This document shows, in pieces, positions 26,882 through 35,544 of a DNA stretch of 64,000 nt (positions are counted from its first letter, which is position 1; each line of letters begins with the position of its first letter). The notes beneath the pieces are model-generated. The model was not told the DNA's origin, made no database searches, and worked only from the letters and a program-made list of their open reading frames with translations. A program made the position numbers and the translations under genes. The stretch lies in assembly GCF_900113635.1 (NCBI RefSeq), contig NZ_FOQA01000003.1:172496-236495 (forward strand), in the 5' to 3' direction. Source of the DNA: Tindallia magadiensis. Its GTDB lineage: Bacteria; Bacillota; Clostridia; Peptostreptococcales; Tindalliaceae.

Positions 26882-28045
26882 ATGAAAAAACGGCTTTCAA
26901 ACAATATTGAAGTAAAACGCAGGAATCGAAATCAAATTTTTCGGTATGTAAATAAACATCAACGAATTTCAAAACCAGAGATTAGTCATGCATTACATCT
27001 TAGTATTCCAACTGTACTACATATGATCAACGAACTTTTAGCCATGGGGCTGGTAAAAAAAGATGGCGAGCTGCAATCAACTGGTGGACGAAAGGCGGTG
27101 GCCATTTCGCCTGTTCATGATAAAAAATCTTCCATTGGAATTGATATTACCCGAAATCATATAGGGTTGGTTCATACGGATTTGTCAGGGCAGGTCTTAA
27201 AATATACCCGTTTATATAAGCCCTATAGGAACGATCCAGCTTATTACAAAGAATTAGGCAGTATAGCGATGGATTTCAAGAAAAAAAATACAAGGGAAGA
27301 AGATTCCTTTTTAGGCTATGGAATTTCTGTGCCGGGAATTGTTGAACCGGATATGGAAAGAATAAAGCATTCTCATGCGCTGGGGATTACCAATGTAGCC
27401 TTTCACGTGTTCACTCAGTATATTTCTGGTGATGCGATTTTTATTAATGATGCCAACGCAGCAGCCATTGCAGAAATTTATAATGATGATCAGCCTTATG
27501 ACGCGCTGTACTTATCACTTAGTAACAGCGTTGGTGGAGCCATCATTAAAAATAGTGATGCTCGGAGCAACGAAGACAATCAGATTCATGACCGATTATA
27601 CTTGGGTGATAACTGGCGGGGAGGCGAAGTTGGCCATACCACCTTGGTGCCAGACGGCGAAAAATGCTACTGTGGAAAAAATGGATGCTTTGATGTCTAT
27701 TGCTCTGCTGAAAAACTGGCAAATCTGACGGAGGGCAAGCTGGGTATTTTCTTTGAGGAATTAGAAAAAGGAAACAAAATCTTTCAAAAAACCTGGGATG
27801 AATATCTGGAACATTTAGCAATTCAAGTAAATAATTTGCGGATGATTTTTGATTGCAAGATCATTATAGGTGGGTATGTAGGAAGTTTTATAGAGCCTTC
27901 TATTGAAAGATTGCGGGAAAAAGCGGCCAAAAGAAATACCTTTGAAAAGGATGCTTCTTATATTGTGCCTTGTCGATATCGATATGAAACGTCAGCCCTG
28001 GGAGCGGCATTACAACATATTGAAAAATACATCAGCTCTGTGTAA
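26882..28045 (+). CDS. ROK-family transcriptional repressor (XylR/NagC-like)
   Basis: This 387-aa repressor has an N-terminal winged helix (ISKPEISHALHLSIPTVLHM, residues about 29-48) and a C-terminal sugar-kinase-like ROK domain. The signatures are IGIDITRNHIGLV, the glycine-rich GYGISVPGIVEP and the zinc-binding H-T-T-...-C-Y-C-G-x-x-G-C-F-D-V-Y-C cluster near 260-280. The kinase catalytic Asp region reads FINDANAAA, so ligand binding is intact. It lies just before the sugar ABC operon, whose promoter is followed by a perfect palindrome. Repression relieved by a sugar or polyol is the likely mechanism. Confidence 0.92.
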   Translation: MKKRLSNNIEVKRRNRNQIFRYVNKHQRISKPEISHALHLSIPTVLHMINELLAMGLVKKDGELQSTGGRKAVAISPVHDKKSSIGIDITRNHIGLVHTDLSGQVLKYTRLYKPYRNDPAYYKELGSIAMDFKKKNTREEDSFLGYGISVPGIVEPDMERIKHSHALGITNVAFHVFTQYISGDAIFINDANAAAIAEIYNDDQPYDALYLSLSNSVGGAIIKNSDARSNEDNQIHDRLYLGDNWRGGEVGHTTLVPDGEKCYCGKNGCFDVYCSAEKLANLTEGKLGIFFEELEKGNKIFQKTWDEYLEHLAIQVNNLRMIFDCKIIIGGYVGSFIEPSIERLREKAAKRNTFEKDASYIVPCRYRYETSALGAALQHIEKYISSV

Positions 28046-28093
28046 AGGATATGTCCAGGTTTTGTCTAATTCGAGAATTTTCAGATAAAACCC

Positions 28094-28123
28094 TTGACAG
28101 TTCCCGGAGCAAAATGGTATTGT
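28094..28123 (+). promoter_or_regulatory. Promoter of the polyol ABC operon
   Basis: TTGACA (28094-28099), 18-base spacer, TATTGT (28118-28123) with a TG before it. Confidence 0.7.
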
Positions 28124-28130
28124 TTAGATA

Positions 28131-28153
28131 CTTTATTAAATAGTTTAATAAAG
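28131..28153 (+). promoter_or_regulatory. Perfect 23-bp palindrome, probable ROK operator
   Basis: CTTTATTAAA and TTTAATAAAG are exact inverted repeats around TAG. They lie just downstream of the -10, over the predicted transcription start, where a repressor would block initiation. The A/T-rich arms resemble XylR/NagC-type operators. Confidence 0.82.
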
Positions 28154-28313
28154 TCAGGAAAGAGCGAAGGGCAGAAGCAAAAAAATTAGGATGGTTGTCT
28201 AATCCTAACAAGGCTGTGTTCTTCAAAAGATGAGAAGTAAGGTAAAGCAACGGGGTACGAAAAGGTATTCAAGATGAGAGAAGTCAAGAAAGAAAAAAAG
28301 GGGGAACTGGAAG

Positions 28314-29276
28314 GTGAAAAGAAAAATAGGAATACTAATGTTAGCGGCAATCATGATGATGACGGTGCTTGCGGGATGTGGCAATCAAAATGAGGCGGAA
28401 GTTTCAGAGGATTCAGCAGGGATGGTAGTAGGAATGGCGGTGCAGGATTTAAGCAATCCGATTTGGTCTGGTGCGGCTCAAGCATTGCAAGCACTTGTGG
28501 AAGCAAATGGTGGAGAAATGAGTTATGTGGCCTGTGACAGTAATGTAGCCACGCAGATAGAGCAGGTAGAAAACTTTATTGCCAGAGGAGTAGACGCATT
28601 GGTAATACATGCGGCAGATCCAGCGGGAATAGAAACGGTGTTGGCGGAAGCAAGAGAAGCTGGGATTAAGGTATATGCATGGGACGATAATTTAGAAAAT
28701 GCGGACATTGCATGGTTGATTGATAATTATGAATTAGGATATATGATTGGAGAACATGCGGCGGCTTGGGTAAACGATCATCATGGCGGAGAAGCAGAAG
28801 TAGCGGTGCTTAATTACCCACAATTGCCAATCCTTCTGGAAAGAGGAAATGGTATTGTGGATGCAATAGAAGCTTTGGCTCCCGGAGCCACTATTGTTGC
28901 AGAGCAAAGTGCCATTAACGTATCGGAAGGTCAGTCTGTGATGGAATCTGTATTTCAGGCATATCCTGATGTAAAAGTAGTGGCAGCGATTGGCGGTGGT
29001 GGTGCCGTAGGTGCTAATGAAGCTGCAAAAGGCGCTGGTAAACTAGCGGATGATTTCGGAATTTTTGCAGCGGATGCCACAGAACCAGAAATTGCAGCTA
29101 TGCAGGCTGGTGAAGGTAATAGAATGTCCGTGCTGATTACTGGTGGAGCAGAAGAAATAGCCGAAGAAATCTATTACTGGTTGGAAAAGTTAGTTGCAGG
29201 TGAAGAAGTTGAAAGAGAGGTATACCGTGAACTAATTCCAGTTACCCAGGATAACTTGGAGGAACACGGATTCTAA
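28314..29276 (+). CDS. Sugar ABC transporter substrate-binding lipoprotein (RbsB-like)
   Basis: This 320-aa protein has a lipoprotein signal with lipobox VLAGC (Cys near residue 22). The type-1 periplasmic-binding fold starts VGMAVQDLSNPIWSGAA and continues with IEQVENFIARGVDALVIHA, typical of ribose/galactose/polyol binding proteins. It captures a pentose, hexose or polyol outside the membrane for the ATPase and permease encoded next. GTG start after GGGGGAACTGGAAG. A strong hairpin separates it from the ATPase gene, which would let the binding protein be made in excess. Confidence 0.92.
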   Translation: MKRKIGILMLAAIMMMTVLAGCGNQNEAEVSEDSAGMVVGMAVQDLSNPIWSGAAQALQALVEANGGEMSYVACDSNVATQIEQVENFIARGVDALVIHAADPAGIETVLAEAREAGIKVYAWDDNLENADIAWLIDNYELGYMIGEHAAAWVNDHHGGEAEVAVLNYPQLPILLERGNGIVDAIEALAPGATIVAEQSAINVSEGQSVMESVFQAYPDVKVVAAIGGGGAVGANEAAKGAGKLADDFGIFAADATEPEIAAMQAGEGNRMSVLITGGAEEIAEEIYYWLEKLVAGEEVEREVYRELIPVTQDNLEEHGF

Positions 29277-29314
29277 GTGATTCTCATTGAGAACACGGTT
29301 TAGATAGGTTTGCT

Positions 29315-29346
29315 AAATGGGATAGTTTCAGGAAACTATCCCATTT
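29315..29346 (+). terminator. Intercistronic hairpin between binding protein and ATPase genes
   Basis: A perfect 15-base inverted repeat (AAATGGGATAGTTTC and GAAACTATCCCATTT) with a two-base spacer. It lacks a clear U-run, so partial termination or protection of the upstream mRNA is more likely than full termination. Confidence 0.7.
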
Positions 29347-29392
29347 AGTGTATAATCAGGTAAAACCTACAATGAAAATAAGGGGTAATCTC

Positions 29393-30895
29393 ATGAGTGA
29401 TACAAAGCCAATATTAGAACTCAGGAACATTACAAAAATATATCCGGGCGTTACAGCCTTGGACGATGTCAGTATAGAGATTGAAGAAGGAGAAATCCAT
29501 GCGATTGTCGGCGAAAATGGAGCCGGTAAATCGACCTTAATCAAAACCTGTACAGGGGCCGTTGTTCCCAGTGGAGGGAAGATTATCATCAATGGTGAAA
29601 GCTTTACTGAGATGAACCCAAAGCTTTCCGTGGAGAAAGGGATTGCCGCTATTTATCAGGAATTCAACCTAGTGGGGCAATTATCGGTAGCCGAAAATAT
29701 TTTTTTGGGAAGAGCTATCAGAAAAGGAATGCTTATTGATCGCGGGGCAATGGTGAAGGAATCAAAGAAGATTTTTGACCAGTTTCATATGGATATTGAC
29801 CCGAACAAATTGGTCAGTGAACTGACGGTGGGTTATCAACAGATTGTTGAGATTGCAAAAGCCATGTCGCAAAATGCCAAAGTCCTGATTATGGATGAAC
29901 CTTCAGCACCGTTGACCAGAAAAGAAGCAGAAGCCATGTATCAAATAGTTCATCAATTAAAGGCGGCAGGCGTGACGGTTATCTACATTTCCCATAGAAT
30001 GGATGAAATCTTTAAGCTTTCTGACCGGATAACCGTATTAAGAGACGGAAAAAAGATAGAAACCTTAATGGCAAAAGAAACAAACCTTGATCAAATTGTA
30101 AAACGAATGGTAGGAAGAGAACTAAAAGAAAATTATCCGAAACGCTCGGTGCAACCGAGAGATCGAGTGATTTTTCAGGTAGATGGATTAACAGGAAATG
30201 GTGTAAAAGATATTTCTTTCCAATTAAAAGAAGGCGAAGTTCTGGGGATTGGTGGTTTGATTGGAGCTGGAAGAACTGAATTGGCAGAACTTTTATTTGG
30301 TGCCAAACTCCCGGAAAGTGGAAAGATCTATCTAAAGGAGAAAGAAATTTTTCCTAAAACCCCCAGACAAGCGATCGATTATGGCATTGCCTATGTTCCG
30401 GAAGATCGTAAAGGCAAAGGTGCTTTACTGGATATTGATATCAGAGGTAATATCAGTATATCGATTTTGAATAGATTGGCAAAATTCTTTGTGGTGGACG
30501 AAAAAGAAGAAAATAGGATAGCGGAATCTTATAAAGAAAGCATACGGATCAAAACTCCGAATTTAGAAGAAAAAATGAAACATCTCAGTGGCGGCAATCA
30601 GCAAAAAGTAATCATTGCCAAGTGGCTTGCCACAAATCCGGAAGTGATTATTCTGGATGAACCGACAAGAGGGATTGATGTAGGTGCAAAGCTGGAAATA
30701 TATAAGTTGATCAACTCATTAGTAGAATCCGGGAAAACGATTTTAATGATTTCCTCAGAAATGGAAGAATTGATGGGAATGTCAGATCGTATTCTGGTAC
30801 TATCTGAAGGTAAAATAGCCGGCACTTTATCAAAAGACGAATTTTGTCAGGAAAAAATAATGACTTACGCTTCCATTGTAAGTAGAAAGGAATAG
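29393..30895 (+). CDS. Sugar ABC transporter ATP-binding protein, tandem ATPase (RbsA/XylG-like)
   Basis: This 500-aa protein has two ABC domains. The first has Walker A GENGAGKST near residues 41-49 and Walker B VLIMDEPSAPL. The second has the usual degenerate P-loop GLIGAGRTE near 291, YVPEDRKGKG, signature LSGGNQQK near 399 and VIILDEPTRGIDVGAK. The degenerate second site is normal for this subfamily. The ATG at 29393 follows AAGGGG. It energises import through the permease encoded four bases downstream. Confidence 0.95.
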   Translation: MSDTKPILELRNITKIYPGVTALDDVSIEIEEGEIHAIVGENGAGKSTLIKTCTGAVVPSGGKIIINGESFTEMNPKLSVEKGIAAIYQEFNLVGQLSVAENIFLGRAIRKGMLIDRGAMVKESKKIFDQFHMDIDPNKLVSELTVGYQQIVEIAKAMSQNAKVLIMDEPSAPLTRKEAEAMYQIVHQLKAAGVTVIYISHRMDEIFKLSDRITVLRDGKKIETLMAKETNLDQIVKRMVGRELKENYPKRSVQPRDRVIFQVDGLTGNGVKDISFQLKEGEVLGIGGLIGAGRTELAELLFGAKLPESGKIYLKEKEIFPKTPRQAIDYGIAYVPEDRKGKGALLDIDIRGNISISILNRLAKFFVVDEKEENRIAESYKESIRIKTPNLEEKMKHLSGGNQQKVIIAKWLATNPEVIILDEPTRGIDVGAKLEIYKLINSLVESGKTILMISSEMEELMGMSDRILVLSEGKIAGTLSKDEFCQEKIMTYASIVSRKE

Positions 30896-30899
30896 GATT

Positions 30900-31886
30900 A
30901 TGAAGCATATTGAATCATTCAAAAAATATGGTATTTTCATGGTTTTAGTGATATTAATGACCTACTTTTCATTTGCCTCCAGTTCATTCCTTAGTACGAA
31001 CAATTTATTTACCATTGCTCGGCAAGTTTCGATGTTAGGGATTGCCGCTGTTGGAATGGCATTTGTGTTACTGATTGGAGGTATTGATCTGTCCATTGGT
31101 TCACAAGTTACGCTGGTAAATATTGTGGCAGCCTGGTTAATGGTAAATGCTGGCGTTCATCCGGTATTAGCGGTACTTTTGGCACTGACGATGAGTACGG
31201 CCATTGGATTTTTTAACGGATGGATTATTTCAACGATTAAAATGCCTCCCATCATTGTGACGTTAAGCATGATGATTATTTTAGAGGGAGTCGCTTATTT
31301 AGTTTGTAAAGGACTACCAATTTTTGGATTTCCCAGCTCTTTTTCTATTATAGGACAAGGGTATGTAGGTATTATTCCGATACCTGTGATCATTATGGTT
31401 GCAATTATGGGATTAGGGGCATTTATTCTTAACCGAACCTATTTCGGAAGGTATTTTTACGCTGTTGGCGGCAACGAAGAAGCGGCGACTTTGTCCGGTA
31501 TTAATGTGGTTAGAGTTAAGTATCTGGTGTATTCTTTATCCGGCTTGTTTGCAGGTATTGCAGGTATTGTGATGTTATCAAGAACTAATTCTGGTCAGGT
31601 GCTTGTCGGAAAAGGGTTTGAATTTGAAGTCCTGACAGCTTGTGTGCTAGGCGGTGTCAGTGTCAATGGTGGTCAGGGGAAAATATCCAACGTATTTGCC
31701 GGAGTTTTAATAATAGGTGTCCTTAGTAATGGACTGGTACTCTTAAATGTCAGCCAGTTTACACAAATGGTTATTAAAGGCAGCGTTTTGTTACTGGCTG
31801 TTGCTTTTGATTCCATTCAAAAACAACAACGAAATAAGAAAATAAAAGAAAAGAAAACGGGAGCTGAAGCGAGCTCTGGTAGTTAA
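30900..31886 (+). CDS. Sugar ABC transporter permease (RbsC-like)
   Basis: This 328-aa inner-membrane protein of about nine helices has the family signature GGIDLSIGSQVTL near residues 60-72 and the coupling-helix region AVGGNEEAATLSGINV near 190-205. It forms the homodimeric channel of the importer. The C-terminal tail is Lys/Glu-rich. It starts four bases after the ATPase stop. Confidence 0.94.
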   Translation: MKHIESFKKYGIFMVLVILMTYFSFASSSFLSTNNLFTIARQVSMLGIAAVGMAFVLLIGGIDLSIGSQVTLVNIVAAWLMVNAGVHPVLAVLLALTMSTAIGFFNGWIISTIKMPPIIVTLSMMIILEGVAYLVCKGLPIFGFPSSFSIIGQGYVGIIPIPVIIMVAIMGLGAFILNRTYFGRYFYAVGGNEEAATLSGINVVRVKYLVYSLSGLFAGIAGIVMLSRTNSGQVLVGKGFEFEVLTACVLGGVSVNGGQGKISNVFAGVLIIGVLSNGLVLLNVSQFTQMVIKGSVLLLAVAFDSIQKQQRNKKIKEKKTGAEASSGS

Positions 31887-31919
31887 AAAATATAAAATAC
31901 GACAATAGAGGTGTGGGCA

Positions 31920-32984
31920 ATGAAAGAAAAAATGAAAGCAGCGGTCATGAAAACATTAGGTGTAATCGAATATGAAGAACGACCGATTCCTACAGTGAAA
32001 GAGGATGAAGTGCTGGTAAAACTGGAGTATGTAGGAATTTGCGGTTCGGATATGCATTATTATGAAACAGGACAGATCGGTCCATACAAGGTAGAGGGTC
32101 CTTTTGTTCTGGGGCATGAAGCCAGTGGAAGGGTGGTAGAAATTGGAAAAAAGGTTCGTCATTTGTCTAAGGGAGATAAAGTAGCCCTAGAACCAGGAAT
32201 TACCTGTGGTAAGTGTGAATTCTGTAAAACAGGAAATTATAATTTATGTGCAGACGTAGAATTTTTTGCAACACCTCCCTACGATGGTGTGTTTCAGGAA
32301 TATGTAAGTCATAAAGCAGATTTATGCTTTAAGCTGCCGGAGTCGATATCCACCCTGACAGGTGCTTTGATCGAACCTTTGGCCGTAGGCATGCATGCCG
32401 TTAACTTAGGGAAAGCAGAAGCTGGACAAACGGTGGTAGTAACAGGTGCCGGAGCAATCGGGTTAGTGACCATGCTTGCTTCAATCTATAAAGGTGTCAA
32501 TAAAGTGATTGTGGTGGACGTTTTGCCAAAAAGGTTGGAAAAGGCAAAGGAATTAGGCGCTACCCATGTGATCAATGGCGCTGAAGAAGATGCTCTTAAA
32601 AAAATCATGGAGCTGACGGATGGAAAAGGTTGCGATCTGGCTATTGATACGGCTGGAAGTGAAATAACGGTTAATCAGATGATTCATAGCGTGAAAAAAG
32701 GGGCACGGATTGTTTTGGTCGGGTATAGCTCTTCTGAAAAAATGAGCCTGGAAATGAATTTAGCTTTGGACAAAGAACTGACTTTCAAGACTGTATTCAG
32801 GTATCGACATATCTATCCTATGGCCATTGATGCAGCCAGTAGCGGAAAAATTAATCTGGAAGGTATTGTGACGGATCTTTTTGATTTTGAAGAGGTGCCG
32901 GAGGCGATGGATTCCAGTTCAAAACAGAAAGCCGATATTGTAAAAGCGGTTATTAAGTTCCAGAAAGGAATCGATAAACCATGA
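31920..32984 (+). CDS. Zinc-dependent polyol dehydrogenase (sorbitol/xylitol dehydrogenase-like)
   Basis: This medium-chain NAD-dependent alcohol dehydrogenase has 354 aa. Catalytic zinc ligands are seen at CGSD near residue 42 and GHEASG near 66. The structural-zinc cysteine cluster C-GKC-FC-..C is present near 96-110, and the Rossmann loop is VVTGAGAIGLV near 170. The motif GICGSDMHYYETGQIG is characteristic of sorbitol/xylitol dehydrogenases. It would oxidise the imported polyol to a ketose, which the next enzyme phosphorylates. ATG 31920 follows AGAGGTG. It overlaps the kinase gene by four bases. Confidence 0.9.
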   Translation: MKEKMKAAVMKTLGVIEYEERPIPTVKEDEVLVKLEYVGICGSDMHYYETGQIGPYKVEGPFVLGHEASGRVVEIGKKVRHLSKGDKVALEPGITCGKCEFCKTGNYNLCADVEFFATPPYDGVFQEYVSHKADLCFKLPESISTLTGALIEPLAVGMHAVNLGKAEAGQTVVVTGAGAIGLVTMLASIYKGVNKVIVVDVLPKRLEKAKELGATHVINGAEEDALKKIMELTDGKGCDLAIDTAGSEITVNQMIHSVKKGARIVLVGYSSSEKMSLEMNLALDKELTFKTVFRYRHIYPMAIDAASSGKINLEGIVTDLFDFEEVPEAMDSSSKQKADIVKAVIKFQKGIDKP

Positions 32985-33955
32985 AACCCAAAATAGTGTC
33001 TTTGGGAGAAATCCTGATTGACTTTACACCGGTGGCAACCAATGGGAAAAACCCCAGATTTGATCAAAATCCAGGTGGTGCTCCGATGAATGTATTGGCA
33101 GCGGCGTCTAAACTGGGAATCCATACAGATTTCATTGGCTGTGTAGGTGAGGATCAGTTCGGGCATTTTCTCCTTGATTTTCTGGAAAACCAAGGTATTG
33201 GAAATTCGCATGTGATTCTTTCGGATACTCATCATACTACCTTAGCCTTTGTTCACTTAAAGGAAAATGGAGAACGGGATTTTAGCTTTTATCGAAAGCA
33301 TGGTGCGGATCTGATGTTGCGGGAAGAAGATATTAAAGAATCCTTTTTCAAAGAGGCGAAGGTATTTCACTTTGGATCCCTGTCTTTGACAGCGGATCCC
33401 TCCAGAAGCGCCACCAGAAAAGCCATTGCCATGGCAAAAGAGAGACAGTGTATCATAAGCTATGACCCAAACCTCCGACCTCCCTTATGGGATTCCCTGG
33501 AAAAAGCAAAAGTCCACATTCTTTCCGTTATGGAAGAGGTGGACATTCTGAAACTGTCAGAAGAAGAACTAATATTTCTGACAGGTATAAGCGACATAGT
33601 GGAAGCTTCTGATCGTTTGTATCAGGAATACAATCTTCCGCTGATGATTGTAACCATGGGTGAAAAAGGATGCGCATTACGAAGAAGGAAAGAGTTTGGG
33701 CAGGTAGAAGGTGTTTCTGTGAAGGCAGTAGACACCACTGGTGCTGGTGATAGTCACCTTGGTGCGATGCTGGCACAGTTTCTGACAAAAAAGCATTATG
33801 CTGTCGCTTCTTTTGAAGAACTTCTCACCTACGCCAAATTTGCCAATGCTTATGCTGGTTACGTTACCACCAAGTTTGGAAGCGCGGAAATAATGCCTGA
33901 TAAAGAAAGGCTTATACAATGGGCAGAATCATCGCTATCGTTCCTTGGGGATTAG
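32981..33955 (+). CDS. PfkB-family sugar kinase, probable fructokinase
   Basis: This 324-aa kinase has the N-terminal GEILIDF signature, the NPGGAPMNVLAAASKLG sugar-binding loop, SYDPNLRPPLW and the C-terminal catalytic DTTGAGDS near residues 250-257. These match bacterial fructokinases (ScrK). The residues after the catalytic Asp read SHLGA where most relatives have SFxGA or AFxGA. Coupled to a polyol dehydrogenase, it would make fructose 6-phosphate (or another ketose phosphate). Its 3' end overlaps the convergent brnQ gene by 21 bases. Confidence 0.9.
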   Translation: MKPKIVSLGEILIDFTPVATNGKNPRFDQNPGGAPMNVLAAASKLGIHTDFIGCVGEDQFGHFLLDFLENQGIGNSHVILSDTHHTTLAFVHLKENGERDFSFYRKHGADLMLREEDIKESFFKEAKVFHFGSLSLTADPSRSATRKAIAMAKERQCIISYDPNLRPPLWDSLEKAKVHILSVMEEVDILKLSEEELIFLTGISDIVEASDRLYQEYNLPLMIVTMGEKGCALRRRKEFGQVEGVSVKAVDTTGAGDSHLGAMLAQFLTKKHYAVASFEELLTYAKFANAYAGYVTTKFGSAEIMPDKERLIQWAESSLSFLGD

Positions 33956-35230
33956 GTGCCACACACGTTTCCAACTCCATGAAAGGACTCCGCCGAAGAA
34001 AGCTGGCAAAAGCCAGGCCAGCCCATATTCACTGAAAGGAACCATTTCTAGCCATCCTTCCACTTTTCGGTGGGAAATACCCAATAATAAAAGAATGTCC
34101 AGAAGACGTAAAGACAGGACCCCAACCACACTGCCAACATAAGCATCTTCTAAAGAAACCCATCGTTCCAGTAAATTGAGGATAATCAGCACAATTACCA
34201 CTGGATATAAAATATCCAGAATAGGTCCTGCAAACTGCACAATTCGATCGATCCCGGCATTGGCCAGCAGGGCACTGAAGATCACCGTTGCTGTCACCAA
34301 CCAGCGATAAGGCAAACGGCCTCGGGACAAATGCTGAAAATAATGACCAACGGTAGTGGTCAACCCAACGGCTGTCGTTAAACAAGCTAAAATCACTACG
34401 ATGGCCATAGAAGCTACTCCGATTTCTCCCATGGACATATGGGTCACACTGGTTAATACGTCACTTCGACTGGCATCGGCAGGCAGTATGTTCATAGCAT
34501 TAGCGCCCAGTAGAATCAATCCACCGTAAATGGATGCTAAAGCAATTCCGGCGACACAGCCAGCCTTGGAGGTAATAGAAATCACTTCCTGCTCCTGATA
34601 GCCCCGAGCTTTAACGGCGGTTACGATGGTTCCGGCAAAAATGACGGAGGCTAGCGCATCCATGGTTTGATAACCTAATAAAAACCCATCGGCAAAAGGC
34701 GCCTGCATAGTCGAAGAAGTTGGAGCGCCGGAGGGGAAGAAAATACCTTTTATGATGATGCCCAGCAGCAAAAAGAGCATCACTGGTGTCAGTACTTTTC
34801 CCAGTTTATCAATCACATTTGTAGGATTAATAACTAACCATAAGGTCACGGCAAAAAAGAGCAGAGAAGAAAGGATTGCCGGTACTTGTGGGAAAAGGGA
34901 TAGAATACCTAGTTCGTAAGCCGTAGCAGCCGTTCGGGGAATGGCTACCAGAGGACCAATGGTTAGAATAATAGTGGTTGTCAGCAAGGTGGCAAAAAGG
35001 GGACTGACCTTTTCCGCAAGAGCCTCTGTCTTTCCACCGGCCGTGGTAACGGCCAAAATTCCTAATATGGACAAGCCTACCCCGGATACTAAAAAGCCAG
35101 CTGCAGAAAAGATCCAGCCATCTCCTGACTGAAACCCAAGAAAAGGCGGGAAAATCAAATTTCCTGCTCCCAGAAACATTGCAAACAAAGCAAATCCAAT
35201 AACCATGATATCTTTTGACTGTCTTGACAT
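33935..35230 (-). CDS. brnQ: Branched-chain amino acid permease BrnQ (LIVCS family)
   Basis: This 431-aa sodium-coupled carrier of about twelve helices has the N-terminal family signature GFALFAMFLGAGNLIFPP and the conserved FADGFLLGYQTMDALASVIFA spread around residues 185-205. It takes up leucine, isoleucine or valine. The ATG is six bases from AGGAGG. The last 21 bases overlap the fructokinase gene on the other strand, so there is no room for a separate terminator. An extended -10 promoter lies about 65 bases upstream. Confidence 0.93.
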   Translation of the reverse strand: MSRQSKDIMVIGFALFAMFLGAGNLIFPPFLGFQSGDGWIFSAAGFLVSGVGLSILGILAVTTAGGKTEALAEKVSPLFATLLTTTIILTIGPLVAIPRTAATAYELGILSLFPQVPAILSSLLFFAVTLWLVINPTNVIDKLGKVLTPVMLFLLLGIIIKGIFFPSGAPTSSTMQAPFADGFLLGYQTMDALASVIFAGTIVTAVKARGYQEQEVISITSKAGCVAGIALASIYGGLILLGANAMNILPADASRSDVLTSVTHMSMGEIGVASMAIVVILACLTTAVGLTTTVGHYFQHLSRGRLPYRWLVTATVIFSALLANAGIDRIVQFAGPILDILYPVVIVLIILNLLERWVSLEDAYVGSVVGVLSLRLLDILLLLGISHRKVEGWLEMVPFSEYGLAWLLPAFFGGVLSWSWKRVWHLIPKER

Positions 35231-35232
35231 AA

Positions 35233-35268
35233 TAAGCCTCCTGTTTCTATTAAGCCTCTCGTTTCTAT
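35233..35268. repeat. Two tandem 18-bp units carrying the brnQ Shine-Dalgarno
   Basis: TAAGCCTCCTGTTTCTAT (35233-35250) is followed by TAAGCCTCTCGTTTCTAT and then a partial third TAAGCC. On the minus strand the first unit supplies the AGGAGG of brnQ. The 35231-35544 gap otherwise holds the brnQ promoter and a possible extended -10 (TGGTACAAT, ending at 35412) for ahcY. Confidence 0.8.
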
Positions 35269-35294
35269 TAAGCCATTCTTAGCCATACCGAGCC

Positions 35295-35303
35295 ATTATA
35301 ACA
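35295..35303 (-). promoter_or_regulatory. Extended -10 promoter of brnQ
   Basis: On the minus strand TGT-TATAAT (TATAAT at 35300-35295); the -35 region is poor. Confidence 0.5.
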
Positions 35304-35544
35304 TATTTTTCTCAACATTATAATAAGTAAAAATCTTTTTTATCCGTAAGCGTGGGATAGCGCGGATTATTTTGAAGCTTCTTAGCTATGATAAGATTTC
35401 TTATGGTACAATAACAACAGAGAGATAAGAAGTATCGAATCGAACTGCAGAAATTGTAGGAACCAGTAGAACCATCAACACTGGTTACGTGGCAGGAGTA
35501 GGAAACAGATAAAGAAAGAGATAAAAAGGAAAGCAGGAGGGAAA

